Positions 1 to 7,643 are shown, numbered from the stretch's first letter. The stretch is DNA of 64,000 nt from DATFTE01 sp963840665 (GCA_963840665.1 CAWIZO010000006.1:806001-870000); one strand, 5' to 3'. Numbers and translations: made by a program. Notes: generated by a model not told the origin, from the letters alone.

Positions 1-2
1 TC

Positions 3-260
3 GAATACGCGACTTTCGGACGACAACGCGCCTCGCAGACCACAATCCTGCTCAGTTTCGTGGTCCAGATCGCGGTTTTTGGCACTGGCGTCCTGGTATT
101 TGTTTTCGTTCCGCAATACAACGGCTATTGGCCAGCAGCTTTTACTTTTCTGGCGCTAGCAATTATGACTTGGACGGGCTATTGGATCTTATTGCGACGC
201 ATAGATGGGATGGCCCTCAGCCGCCGTGAAACCATGATCTCCGAATTGTGCCGGGCTTGA
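3..260 (+). CDS. Membrane protein, C-terminal part (cut by window start)
   Basis: The frame is open from the first bases of the window to a TGA at 258-260, so only the last 85 residues are visible. They contain two hydrophobic helices (a segment ending in VLVFVFVP and one starting at YWPAAFTFLAL) followed by a short basic tail (LLRRIDGM). This fits the C-terminal end of a multi-pass inner-membrane protein such as a transporter permease, but no family motif is visible and the function cannot be assigned. It lies 59 bp upstream of tRNA-Ser on the same strand. Confidence 0.6.
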   Translation, partial: EYATFGRQRASQTTILLSFVVQIAVFGTGVLVFVFVPQYNGYWPAAFTFLALAIMTWTGYWILLRRIDGMALSRRETMISELCRA

Positions 261-319
261 CGCCGCTTTCTGCGCTCAGTCTTGACGTCAAGAAGTGATA
301 AACTAATCCCCTGCCCGCC

Positions 320-414
<95 letters not shown>

Positions 415-453
415 TCCTTTGCAGCTTCAGCACTTGCAGGCCCTCCAGTGAGT

Positions 454-1647
454 TTAGTTCAGCCTTCCCGAGCCAGTGGTCTGGCCGTTTTCGAGAACAG
501 GTTGAGAACAGTCCATAGAGGCGGCCAGTTTCCGCATCGCCGCGTCGCGTTCCTCGCCTCCTGGCAGGATGTAGGACGCTCGCGTAGTTGCAACGTCGGA
601 ATGCCGAAGCACCCGCTGGGTCACGCCGTCATCAACTCCGAGCTTGTTGAGCGCTGTGGCCAGCCCTCTGCGGAATCCATGCCAGCCATACCAGGGTAGC
701 TTCGCCTTCTTCAGCAAGGGCCTGATAGTCCTCCAAGCGAGTGCGTCGAGCGAAAGTGGGTTCCCAGCTCCGTTCTGAAACATCCAACCCGAAGCCGGAT
801 TCCCGCAGACTCGGCGCCACCGGTCGAGCGCTTCAGCCAGCGCAGGAATAACAGGGACGGCATCCTGCGAAGCGTCGGTCTTGGGTTCGGTCACGTGACC
901 TCGCCAAACCGATTGCCTGACCTCTCAGCGCCCAACTCGTCTTCGCAAGCGCCTGGTCTGTAGCACTCCCATCGAAGCGCCGCGATCTCTCCCTTCCCTC
1001 AACGCAGCGTAAAACGCGACGGCAACAATCGTGGCGCAGCGATCGTCGAGCAATGGAAGGATCGCTTTGACCTCCGATTGGTTGTACCGCGGTTCGTCTT
1101 TCTTCGACTGAGCCCGGGGAAGCTGCGCTTCTCGCGCTGGATTCTGCGGGCCAGCCAAGTCTCGCTGGATTGCCAACCGAAATATTCCGCTGAGCAGGTG
1201 TTTCAGTCGGGCCAGCGTTCGCGAAAAGACCGAGAACGTGCGACGCGTATCCTCGATCACTACCTGGATGTGGCTTGTGCGCACATCGCGAAGCCAAAGA
1301 CCAGGCAATTGACTTCCCGAGATGTAGCGATCCCAGAGCAACCGGTACGAATAGCTCACGCTTGGCTTGAGTCCAACCTTCACGTGATCCATGTAATCGT
1401 CATCGAAGAACTCTCCCAGACGCATCGATCGCAGGGGCGAGCTTCGCGCGCCTCTGAGACGACGGATCTCTTCGGCTGCAGCGTCGAGAACTTCGCGCGG
1501 CGGAGTTTTGGAATGGCCTTCGCAACGCGCGACCTTGATCGCCCGCTGCACCGTGCGCGGCTCTCCGTTTTCGAGCACAGTCACGCGCGGCCGGATCACC
1601 CAGAACGATCCGACTCGCGTGATCGGAACTGCGTTTCTTTTTTTCAA
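454..1647 (-). pseudogene. int: Tyrosine-recombinase integrase, frameshifted
   Basis: Site-specific tyrosine integrase lying directly beside the tRNA-Ser target, as in tRNA-integrating islands. A TTG start at 1647 follows AAGGAG 8 nt upstream. The N-terminal part (1647 to about 985) has arm-binding and core-binding domains and reaches the first catalytic arginine (AALREG). The frame then shifts: the continuation EIAALRWE is in a second frame, and SVWRGHVTEPKTD in a third. The third frame runs to 454 with the rest of the catalytic set (HGFRRGLATAL, LRHSDVATTRASY). All of R, H-x-x-R, H and the nucleophile Y are therefore still encoded, but at least two indels in about 895-985 separate them. It was probably active until recently and is now inactive unless the indels are sequence errors. 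Confidence 0.85.
493..511 (+). repeat. Direct repeats near island A left end (possible integrase arm sites)
   Basis: GAGAACA occurs twice, at 493 and 504 (period 11, about one helical turn), 80 bp inside the att site. It overlaps the 3' end of the integrase frame. A pair with the same period and the same distance from att lies at 16643-16660 with a different sequence. The arrangement resembles arm-type binding sites of tyrosine integrases; binding is inferred. Confidence 0.5.
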
Positions 1648-1661
1648 GTCAACTCTCCTTG

Positions 1662-1677
1662 CAGGGCAGTTGCCCTG
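1662..1677 (-). promoter_or_regulatory. Perfect inverted repeat upstream of integrase start
   Basis: CAGGGCA and TGCCCTG, separated by GT, form a perfect 7+2+7 palindrome immediately upstream of the ribosome-binding site of the integrase. It could be an operator or an mRNA hairpin limiting integrase expression. No promoter consensus was recognised beside it. Confidence 0.4.
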
Positions 1678-1689
1678 TGGCCCGAAACT

Positions 1690-1755
1690 CTAGCAAATCG
1701 CCGAACTGCCCGCTCGATTTTTTTCGCCGATGGACCGAGCTTCCAATTCGGCGGA
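1690..1755 (-). pseudogene. Remnant 3' end of a duplicated HTH (excisionase-like) gene
   Basis: The minus-strand frame ending at 1690 reads S-x-E-L-x-A then K-x-R-A-x-x-SAIC and stop. This matches the end of the HTH gene at 2303-2560 (SPELAAW...KSRAAHSAIC, stop). The shared DNA begins with ACTCTAGCAAAT at 1687 and at 2300. The copy is only about 21 codons, so it is a leftover of a duplication that now brackets the gene at 1772-2176. Confidence 0.55.
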
Positions 1756-1771
1756 TGTCCTTCCCGCATCC

Positions 1772-2176
1772 TCACGGCGCGCGCCAAGAGGGTTGGCCCT
1801 TTTCGTTGAAAATAGTGATTTCCGGAATGGGCGCAAGTTGCAGGCCAGAAACAGCCGCCCCGCCGACTTCAATCACTACCCGTCCTCGTTTATCGGTAAA
1901 GTAGAGGCCAGTGTTGCCGAAATGTCCGAGCGGGAGCTTTCCTGGTAATGCTTTATCGATGACTGAAATACCAACAGGACTAAGTTCTGTCACCTTCTCT
2001 CCGTTCGGACTTAGCAAGCTCAATCTTGGATAGTCGCCGTCCAGCGTGGTCAGTTCGGCTCGCACTTCACCCTTCGCGCTCCTAAGCACAAATCGTTGGG
2101 CTTCTACCGTGTTCCCAGCCGTAGACATCCCCAAGGTTAGAGCGCAAACGATAGCGAGGCCGGCGAGTACGCGCAT
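1772..2176 (-). CDS. Secreted protein of unknown function (134 aa)
   Basis: An N-terminal signal peptide (MRVLAGLAIVCALTLG, cleavage near STAGNTVEA) precedes a small beta-rich domain of about 110 residues with two similar halves: FVLRSAKGEVRAEL and LYFTDKRGRVVIEV both read as strand, charged turn, strand. I do not recognise a family with certainty; similar short exported proteins are common in Acidobacteriota. It stands alone between two related DNA segments (1687 and 2300), so it looks like cargo inserted into the mobile element's HTH/integrase operon rather than an element gene. Confidence 0.7.
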   Translation of the reverse strand: MRVLAGLAIVCALTLGMSTAGNTVEAQRFVLRSAKGEVRAELTTLDGDYPRLSLLSPNGEKVTELSPVGISVIDKALPGKLPLGHFGNTGLYFTDKRGRVVIEVGGAAVSGLQLAPIPEITIFNEKGQPSWRAP

Positions 2177-2302
2177 CCTGCTCTGAGCCGTCGATTCTGC
2201 TTTTCAAGCCTGACGACTCTAGACTCCAAAATCTCCCACCTGTCCGAGGTCATAGTTTCAACTCCTCCGCAGATTGAGCTCGTGCGAGCCCCGTGGGGGA
2301 CT

Positions 2303-2560
2303 CTAGCAAATTGCTGAATGCGCGGCTCGACTTTTTCTTCGAGCGAGCCATGCTGCGAGCTCTGGCGATAGCCACTGAAATCTGCAATAGCGCCCGAGAC
2401 GCAAGTGTGGAATCGGGTCGACGGCGCGGCTGCGCACCTGATCGCGAATCCAAGATGCCGGAACGTTCAAGCGCTTCGCCAGTTCGTCCGCGGTCAGAAC
2501 TTCAAAAGTGGCAGGGTTGTTCTTCGCCTGTTCTTGACCCTGCGAGAGAGTAGTGTTCAT
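2303..2560 (-). CDS. Small HTH DNA-binding protein (excisionase-like)
   Basis: The ATG at 2560 is chosen because GGAGG lies 4 nt upstream; a TTG at 2599 overlapping the previous stop is the alternative. The 85-residue product has a MerR/Xis-type winged helix: a recognition helix region (LTADELAKRLNVPASWIRD) and a wing with basic residues (LRLGRYCRFQW). Such proteins act as recombination directionality factors or small regulators in integrative elements. It is the last of a chain of minus-strand genes leading to the integrase, which supports an excisionase-like role (inference). Confidence 0.75.
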   Translation of the reverse strand: MNTTLSQGQEQAKNNPATFEVLTADELAKRLNVPASWIRDQVRSRAVDPIPHLRLGRYCRFQWLSPELAAWLARRKSRAAHSAIC

Positions 2561-2595
2561 GCGGCCTCCGCAATGTACATCGGTGGCGCGAACCG

Positions 2596-3450
2596 TCAAC
2601 GACGATCTTCGCGTTCTTTTGGTCCGATAGGCTCTCCTTTCTCGTTGCTTTCCCTCCTGCCGGTTTGCAACGTCATTGTCTTCTTCTGGAACCGCCGGGC
2701 CATTCGCGCCCGGTCAGCCGTCGATAGCTCATGCTCAAAAGGCAACTTTGTTGGCGTGTCCGGCGCCGCGATTTTCTTCGGCGTGCGGTAGGGTGTCAGT
2801 TCTGACCACCCAGGCGACTTGAGCACGGTCGTTTTCGTCGAAGGCACACTGCTTTCTTCTAAACCCTTAAAGCTATGTACTTCCTTCTTCTCAGAAAGGA
2901 TCTTTTTCAGAGTCTTTTCAGAAGGACCGGGATTCGTAAGCAAGGCGCTTTCAACTGCTTCCAAAGCTGGGCATACGGAATTTCCGTGTGGTGCGCACGG
3001 ATTATCCGTGTGGCGTGGCGCGGATTTTCCGTGTTGTCCAGGGACAGTGGACACGGATTTTTCGTGTGGTGGTTGCTGAGTGATCGTGGACGATCTCTTC
3101 GTTTGGCGTTTGGGGTATTCGCCGCAGTAGCCAGCGGGTGCAGTTGCCGGCTGGCCGTCCTGCAAGAGCACGACGGCGGTGTATTTCTTGCCGGTCGCGT
3201 CCTTGCGCTCTTCGCGGATTACAAGCTTAGCGGCTTCGAGCTTGCGCACAGCCAGCGTTACGGTTTCACTGTGGAGTTCGGTGAGCCGCGCGATCTCAAC
3301 CAATGGGAATGTCAGTGCCGGTGCGGTGTGCCTGTTCGCCTCCGCGCATAAGCGAAGCAGGACGATAAGCGCACTGCCATTCGGGTCCCAACGCCGATCG
3401 ACCACTTCCATCGGAACGGTGAAGAACTCGTGCCGGAAAATGTTGCTCAT
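2596..3450 (-). CDS. Winged-helix protein, possible element replication or regulatory protein
   Basis: A 284-residue product. Residues 1-95 form a helical winged-helix domain of the kind seen in replication initiators and phage regulators: a helix after ALIVLLRLCAEANRH, an HTH around IARLTELHSETVTLAVRKLE, and a wing at LVIREERKDATGKKYTAVVLL. The remaining ~190 residues are polar, low in hydrophobics and probably disordered, with a basic C-terminus (RARMARRFQKK). The start ATG overlaps the stop of the preceding gene (ATGA at 3450), showing translational coupling. I cannot name the family, so replication is only a suggestion. Confidence 0.7.
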   Translation of the reverse strand: MSNIFRHEFFTVPMEVVDRRWDPNGSALIVLLRLCAEANRHTAPALTFPLVEIARLTELHSETVTLAVRKLEAAKLVIREERKDATGKKYTAVVLLQDGQPATAPAGYCGEYPKRQTKRSSTITQQPPHEKSVSTVPGQHGKSAPRHTDNPCAPHGNSVCPALEAVESALLTNPGPSEKTLKKILSEKKEVHSFKGLEESSVPSTKTTVLKSPGWSELTPYRTPKKIAAPDTPTKLPFEHELSTADRARMARRFQKKTMTLQTGRRESNEKGEPIGPKEREDRR

Positions 3451-3614
3451 CAGCCGCGCTCCTGCGGGCGAGGCTCTTGGATGGTGGCTGAGCCCTCTGC
3501 CTGAACTTTCGCCGCCTGGTGAAACTTCACAGCCTGGTCAGCGGCACTTCGCTGAAGATGATCGACGCAGCTTTTGCAGCCTAAGGATTTCACCAGTCGA
3601 ACGGCTTGAGCCAT
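3450..3614 (-). CDS. Small protein with CxxC (54 aa)
   Basis: A short product starting MAQAVRLVKSLGCKSCVDHL, with one CxxC pair and a helical, charged remainder. The start at 3614 is the most likely; a start at 3677 would add a basic stretch overlapping the previous gene. Its stop shares ATGA with the next gene, so it belongs to the coupled minus-strand operon. Function unknown. Confidence 0.6.
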   Translation of the reverse strand: MAQAVRLVKSLGCKSCVDHLQRSAADQAVKFHQAAKVQAEGSATIQEPRPQERG

Positions 3615-3781
3615 GGCCCGAGCTTCTTCTCGCTCTCGATGTCGCGGGTACGACGCCGTTTGTCCGCGGCGAGGCAATCAGTGTGGAATTTTTTTCGTGA
3701 ATCTGGAAGAGCGCCGCCGCAACCTCGACAAAAAACGCTTTCGACTTGACGGCCAGACGGGTCGGCGGGTATGTTCGCCAT
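3590..3781 (-). CDS. Small zinc-finger-like protein (63 aa)
   Basis: The motif FCRGCGGALPDSRKKFHTDC gives C-x2-C...H-x2-C, a likely single zinc site, followed by a basic helix (LAADKRRRTRD). A purine-rich ribosome-binding site (AAGGAAAGGA) precedes the ATG at 3781. The 3' end overlaps the next gene by about 25 bp. Short proteins of this layout are frequent in acidobacterial prophage-like islands; a nucleic-acid-binding role is plausible but unproven. Confidence 0.65.
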   Translation of the reverse strand: MANIPADPSGRQVESVFCRGCGGALPDSRKKFHTDCLAADKRRRTRDIESEKKLGPWLKPFDW

Positions 3782-3804
3782 CGGTGGTTGTCCTTTCCTT
3801 CGTG

Positions 3805-3830
3805 CGCCGTCCCTGACCGGACGGCGTTTT
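3805..3830 (+). terminator. GC-rich hairpin with T-run
   Basis: CGCCGTCC and GGACGGCG form an 8-bp stem with a short loop, followed on the plus strand by TTTTCTTGTT. On the minus strand, which carries the operon, the stem lies between two genes and is not followed by Ts. It could act as a partial terminator or an RNA-stability element. Confidence 0.35.
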
Positions 3831-3834
3831 CTTG

Positions 3835-4083
3835 TTACTCGTCGCCATCGCGCTCACCCGCCGCGCGAGATTTGGCATCCAGCGGCGCTGGCTCAGGCTC
3901 AGAGCACAAGCTTTGCAGCGCTCGCATCGAGATGCGACGGCACTTTCCGATCTTGATCGATGGCAGCGCGCCTGTGCGGATCAATTTGCGGATCGTGGAG
4001 ACGGAGAGGTTCGTTACTTTTGCAGCCTGTTGAGTTGTTACGGTCAGGCTTGGAGGAGAGAGATTGCGGTCGTAGCTTTGCAT
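3835..4083 (-). CDS. HTH DNA-binding domain protein (excisionase family)
   Basis: An 82-residue product with a classic MerR-like small HTH: TTQQAAKVTNLSVSTIRKLI followed by the wing GALPSIKIGKCRRI and a short acidic C-terminal tail. ATG at 4083 is taken as start because the domain begins shortly after it. It is the first gene downstream of the minus-strand promoter at 4266-4293 and its palindromic operator, so it is a candidate repressor or directionality factor of the element. Confidence 0.75.
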   Translation of the reverse strand: MQSYDRNLSPPSLTVTTQQAAKVTNLSVSTIRKLIRTGALPSIKIGKCRRISMRALQSLCSEPEPAPLDAKSRAAGERDGDE

Positions 4084-4239
4084 CGACGAGCACCTATAGG
4101 AACTGAGCGAACTTCCGCTCACTTCGGCTAGCTTCAGCAGGCTCAGCCTGCATTAGGTGTTTAGTCTTGCGACCTCGACCGACTCAATCGATCAGGGAAC
4201 GCGGAGCGCGTTCTTGCCCGGTCTTGCCGGGATGGCGGG

Positions 4240-4255
4240 AACCTCATGTGAGGTT
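4240..4255 (-). promoter_or_regulatory. Palindromic operator downstream of the island A promoter
   Basis: AACCTCA and TGAGGTT with a 2-bp centre form a perfect 7+2+7 inverted repeat about 10-25 bp downstream of the -10 box on the minus strand. Related half-sites (ACCTCAC near 4296, GTGAGGTT near 4352) lie nearby. The position suits repression of the leftward operon by an element-encoded regulator. Confidence 0.55.
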
Positions 4256-4265
4256 GCCAGCGGGT

Positions 4266-4293
4266 ATAGTACCGGATCATGCCACGATGTCAA
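4266..4293 (-). promoter_or_regulatory. Sigma70-type promoter for leftward island A genes
   Basis: On the minus strand the sequence has a perfect -35 box TTGACA (4293-4288), a 16-bp spacer and TACTAT (4271-4266) as -10. It points toward the HTH gene at 4083 and the genes that follow, down to the integrase. Confidence 0.65.
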
Positions 4294-4381
4294 GTACCTC
4301 ACCACGCTCTCAGACGATTGCAACGACAGTTGAGCAACGAAGGGTCGAGCAGTGAGGTTGGGTTTGGATCGCGCAAAAGCT

Positions 4382-4398
4382 GTTCTCGACGTGTTCTC
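4382..4398 (-). repeat. GAGAAC direct repeats in the control region
   Basis: GTTCTC occurs at 4382 and 4393 (GAGAAC on the minus strand, period 11). This is the same hexamer pair found at 493-509 and 7531-7548, so the same island protein may bind all three places. Confidence 0.4.
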
Positions 4399-4512
4399 AG
4401 TATTCTTTTCGTGCAGTGTTAATGCGGGGCTGGCGACGTGCATCGGTCTAGACAACCGGCACCGCAAATTAACGGAGTAACCCGATCTGACGGGATGACG
4501 TAGAATCGTGGG

Positions 4513-4734
4513 ATGCGCCAGGTCCAACAACTCGCATACGACGGCAAGAAGTTATTCTGTCCGGATCACCCCGATCAGCAATTGGAAGAAGCAGCGACAA
4601 ATGAGGGTCGATTTGCAGCAGTTTGCCTGGCAAAAAGTGGGCCAGCTCAACTGCATGAATTCAGCGGAATGGCCCGACCGACAGGCGATGCTCCAGGAGC
4701 TAAACGAAGGTTGAGCGAAGTTACCAGAGTTTAA
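4513..4734 (+). CDS. Doubtful small ORF, perhaps a decayed gene
   Basis: The frame starts MRQVQQLAYDGKKLFCPDHP, which looks protein-like (C-x2-H), but no good ribosome-binding site precedes it. The more coding-like ending (WPDRQAMLQELNEG, stop at 4714) lies in another frame, suggesting a frameshifted remnant. It is the only plus-strand candidate in island A. Confidence 0.25.
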   Translation: MRQVQQLAYDGKKLFCPDHPDQQLEEAATNEGRFAAVCLAKSGPAQLHEFSGMARPTGDAPGAKRRLSEVTRV

Positions 4735-4826
4735 GAATCCATCGCGAGCTTTTCAGAAGCCACGCTTACGGCCCGAGTGCAATTTGCACCAATTTTCCAA
4801 GACTTCGAGAGTCGCTTTCGAACAAA

Positions 4827-5309
4827 CTACCGGCTTCGGCGGGAGCCCGGCGAAAGCCGTTTGATCCCCCTAAGACCCTCTTCCGCCTCTTTCGTAGCAG
4901 CCTTGGTAGCACTGAGCCGTAGTTGCTGAATGCCGTCGTAAATGTTCTTGTTCACGACGCGAACGAACTCTCGCGACGCCGCGGGGATTTTCTTTCTGGC
5001 TCCGTAGTCAAGGTCTGGAAGCTCGGAACGAAGCCACTCTTCCCAAAGTTTCGCCATGCCCACGTCCAAACGCTTCGACTGTTGGGCCAGCCGGTGTAGG
5101 TCGGGCCCCTTTTTCCTTCGAAGTTTTTCGACCGGCATTTGCAGGGTCAGTGTCCAGGGAAACTTTTTGTCGAACGCCTCGGCCATCCGTCTGAGTTTAT
5201 CAATTTGTATTCGGACTTCACGCTGCGACGGAAGATCCGCCGGCATTTTCCAGACTACTGCCTGTAGACCCAGTGCCTTGCCGTGAAAATCCAGAGTATC
5301 GTCTGCCAT
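4827..5309 (-). CDS. Hypothetical protein of island A (160 aa)
   Basis: ATG at 5309 is preferred because the sequence becomes protein-like from MADDTLDFHGKAL and AGGGG lies upstream. The product is helical and highly charged (KLRRMAEAFDKKFPW, LHRLAQQSKRLDVGMAKLWEEWL), without membrane segments or cysteines. It follows the terminase-like gene and is co-directional with it. No family recognised; a phage structural or packaging role is possible from context only. Confidence 0.55.
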   Translation of the reverse strand: MADDTLDFHGKALGLQAVVWKMPADLPSQREVRIQIDKLRRMAEAFDKKFPWTLTLQMPVEKLRRKKGPDLHRLAQQSKRLDVGMAKLWEEWLRSELPDLDYGARKKIPAASREFVRVVNKNIYDGIQQLRLSATKAATKEAEEGLRGIKRLSPGSRRSR

Positions 5310-5459
5310 TTTTAGCCCCTGCTGCATTCTAGGCTGGGGATTGGTACGTCGGCAACGTCCACGAGTGGCGCTGCCAGAAACGTGTCGTAATATCAAAGTG
5401 GGGCAGAAATTGATGAACTCTCAGTGCAGGGTCGTTGTAGCCTTTCAAAGAAAACTTTT

Positions 5460-6011
5460 CTAGGATTCGGGCTCATCGTCCCGGATGTCGGCCTGCGCGA
5501 GCTGGTCGCTCTGCTCGTCAGCATAGCGAGGTCTCGGTTGTTGGGTGATGTGCACGTGGATCGTGGCCACGTCGTCTTCGATAGGTCCTCCACCCCGAAC
5601 GTCGATTTCCAGACCAGCGGAAACTTCCAACAGGCGAGCAGCTTGTCCAAGAGGAACCAAGCGTTTTCTCTTCTCGATGCTCGCAGCATGCTTCCTCAAG
5701 ATCTGCATTGCCAATTTGCGGCTTTCGACCGCATCACTGGCGAGTGACTCCGCCATTTTGGCCCTGCCCGCGATCACCCGCTTCGTGCGCTCCTGGTCGA
5801 GGTGATTATCGTAGGCGGCTGCACGCTGCTGCCATGCGTGGCGAGCACTCCATCCGGCGATCAATCGCAAGCTCTTGCCGATCGCTGCTGCAGTGCCCGT
5901 GAGACTGCGAGACTCAAGCGGTGTGTCTCGGAAGTGGCAAAAAGCTACGAACGCTCTTGAACTCTCGTCGTGTCGTCGCAGCCAAGTCGCCGGTGCTCGT
6001 GAATCGTCCAT
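5460..6011 (-). CDS. Terminase small subunit-like / HTH phage protein
   Basis: A 183-residue product. After a W/H-rich start (MDDSRAPATWLRRHDESS) comes an HTH segment typical of small terminase-like phage proteins: SLTGTAAAIGKSLRLIAGWS followed by ARHAWQQRAAAYD. A charged helix (KMAESLASDAVESRKLAMQI) and a disordered acidic tail follow. Small terminases bind pac/cos DNA and recruit the large subunit, but no large subunit is visible, so this may be a relic or serve another DNA-binding role. The start at 6011 follows GAGAGG. Confidence 0.6.
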   Translation of the reverse strand: MDDSRAPATWLRRHDESSRAFVAFCHFRDTPLESRSLTGTAAAIGKSLRLIAGWSARHAWQQRAAAYDNHLDQERTKRVIAGRAKMAESLASDAVESRKLAMQILRKHAASIEKRKRLVPLGQAARLLEVSAGLEIDVRGGGPIEDDVATIHVHITQQPRPRYADEQSDQLAQADIRDDEPES

Positions 6012-6092
6012 CTGACCTCTCGCGAAAGTCGTGTGCTGGGTGCCTTGTGACACGGTACGCGCGTTTGCTGGCGTTTGGGTTGGGCTCAGCCC

Positions 6093-6605
6093 TCACCCGA
6101 CGACGGAAACCGTCTGTCCGACCTTTGCAGCAGCTTCCTTCGTGCGCTGATACAACGCGAGGTCGCGTGCCTGTTCGCGCGTGAGTCGAAAATCCGAAGG
6201 AGTGTCCGGGACGATTTGCAGAACCTGCCCAGCCTTAGCTGCTGCTGCTGCCATTCGCGCCTTGAGCTCCGGGTCGCGGGCTGCTTGTGAAGACGAAAGG
6301 ACATAACCGGTCAGATCCGGATTCGGCTTGATCTTTCCATCGCTGACCACCATGACAGCACCTTCGGGAAGCGCTGCCACGACGAGAGCCGTCAGTTCAG
6401 CGGCGTTTTCGAGGAAGTGCTGAAACGCCTCACCGTGAAATCGAAAAGACGGCCGCGCGCAAAGTTCTTCAATCGTGAATCCTTGCGGACGGTCCTGGTA
6501 GGTGCGGACCGCTTCGCCATATATCAATCTGCCTTGTTCCGTTGTGAGCAGAGTGGAGATGGCTTGCTGCTGGGTTTTCGTGAAATCCTTGTGTGACTGC
6601 GGCAT
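6093..6605 (-). CDS. Hypothetical protein of island A (170 aa)
   Basis: A good ribosome-binding site (GGAGG, 6 nt before ATG). The sequence is soluble and helical, with a degradation-tag-like alanine-rich region (RMAAAAAKAGQVLQIV) and repeated short segments near the C-terminus. No domain recognised. It lies 39 bp upstream of the longest form of the terminase-like gene, in the same operon. Confidence 0.6.
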   Translation of the reverse strand: MPQSHKDFTKTQQQAISTLLTTEQGRLIYGEAVRTYQDRPQGFTIEELCARPSFRFHGEAFQHFLENAAELTALVVAALPEGAVMVVSDGKIKPNPDLTGYVLSSSQAARDPELKARMAAAAAKAGQVLQIVPDTPSDFRLTREQARDLALYQRTKEAAAKVGQTVSVVG

Positions 6606-6688
6606 TGATGATCCTCCGTTTGGAAAGTCGGGCGCATCATGTGCCCGAGCTATAATTTTTATAGTTCCCGTTCGATCAGCTCGGCGAC

Positions 6689-6898
6689 TTAGTAAGCGGT
6701 CGAAGTCGGTCGCGTAATTTCGGTGTCGTATCGCGATGCAAGATCGACCGAATCCTGAGCTGCTGTCGCATGAGACGCGAGCGCCCGATCCATCGTCTTT
6801 TGAACGTTCTGCTCAAACTGCGCCGGCGTGTGAGTTTGCGCGGCTTCGCCGGGCGCCTGCGCCTGCCCGTAGATGTTGTCCTTGAACATCGATTTCAT
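6689..6898 (-). CDS. Hypothetical protein, ATGA-coupled (69 aa)
   Basis: MKSMFKDNIYGQAQAPGEAA, then a Gln/Ala/Thr-rich helical stretch; no membrane segment. Its start overlaps the stop of the 133-aa gene (6895-6898), so it is translated as part of a coupled set. Function unknown. Confidence 0.55.
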   Translation of the reverse strand: MKSMFKDNIYGQAQAPGEAAQTHTPAQFEQNVQKTMDRALASHATAAQDSVDLASRYDTEITRPTSTAY

Positions 6899-7296
6899 TT
6901 CGTCGCTCCCTCGCTGAGTTGAATGGGCCTGAGCGCTGGTTGGCGATCAAGCCCACGTTGCTGTCGACAGTTCGAGCCAGCACCGAAAGACAATCGATAC
7001 TGAAGCTCTGCGGCCCCGAGCCATGCCAACTCAGAACCGCAATCTCGAATGAGTTTCCGAAGATCGGCATGCTTCCAGAGCGATCGATTCGAAACATGCA
7101 GGCGAAGCGTCTGGCCGCGCTGCCGTGCGCGCTCGACAATTTGTTGGGCTGCTACTTCCAGGGCCTGGACGTCATTCTTCGCGGCGAAAGTGAACTCCTC
7201 GACGCCGAGGTCTTGGAACATTACACGCGCTCGTGCCGCCCCTCCCGACGAATTAGCATGCCGTTTGAATCCGACTCGTAAGAAAACGTCGATCAC
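6895..7296 (-). CDS. Hypothetical protein, ATGA-coupled (133 aa)
   Basis: A compact alpha/beta-like sequence beginning MIDVFLRVGFKRHANSSGG, with predicted strand-helix alternation (FTFAAKNDVQALEVAAQQIV, TLRLHVSNRSLWKHADLRKL). Overlaps both neighbours by 4 bp (ATGA). I do not recognise the fold; the conserved coupling suggests the three proteins act together. Confidence 0.55.
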   Translation of the reverse strand: MIDVFLRVGFKRHANSSGGAARARVMFQDLGVEEFTFAAKNDVQALEVAAQQIVERARQRGQTLRLHVSNRSLWKHADLRKLIRDCGSELAWLGAAELQYRLSFGAGSNCRQQRGLDRQPALRPIQLSEGATK

Positions 7297-7484
7297 AGCG
7301 TGCCTCCTTCCGAGATCTCCGCTTCCTTCATCACCTCATCGACTTCTGCGCGGCCCGGCATCTCGCAGAAACTAACATGCGTCATCGTGCCGTCAATAGC
7401 CGCGCTGGTTCTCCACGTGTGGAACCCTTGTTGGACGCGGAGTTGAGGGATGTTGCTGGTTGGGAAAGTCTCTACGCGCAACAC
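7293..7484 (-). CDS. Hypothetical protein, first of the coupled set (63 aa)
   Basis: A GTG start at 7484 is the first possible start in the frame; no clear Shine-Dalgarno is seen. The C-terminus is acidic (AEVDEVMKEAEISEGG) and the stop overlaps the next start (7293-7296). It is the most upstream gene of the minus-strand set, 47 bp from the repeats at island A's right end. Function unknown. Confidence 0.45.
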   Translation of the reverse strand: MLRVETFPTSNIPQLRVQQGFHTWRTSAAIDGTMTHVSFCEMPGRAEVDEVMKEAEISEGGTL

Positions 7485-7530
7485 TTCCGAGCGCGAGTTG
7501 ACGATAAGAGTTAGTCACCGACTTGTATGT

Positions 7531-7567
7531 GAGAACGAAACTGAGAACAGGAATTGCCGAATGAGAG
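7531..7567 (+). repeat. Right-end motif of island A
   Basis: GAGAAC twice with period 12, followed by AATTGCCGAATGAGAG. The block lies 113 bp before the start of att copy 2. It is matched at 16388-16424 (30 of 37 bases, no gaps), 114 bp before att copy 3. In the second copy both hexamers have changed together to GAGCAC. This is a conserved right-end structure of the element family, possibly arm-type integrase sites. Confidence 0.6.
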
Positions 7568-7643
7568 ATATTTAGTCCGAAATAGAGGTCGCTGGGAGCC
7601 TGTAAGTGCTTCAATCCGCATGGGAGTGGAGTCGGGAGCAGAA

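Noticed and set aside
4192..4530. 112-codon minus-strand frame over the island A control region
   Set aside because: Covers the promoter, palindrome and repeats, has no ribosome-binding site and no protein-like pattern.
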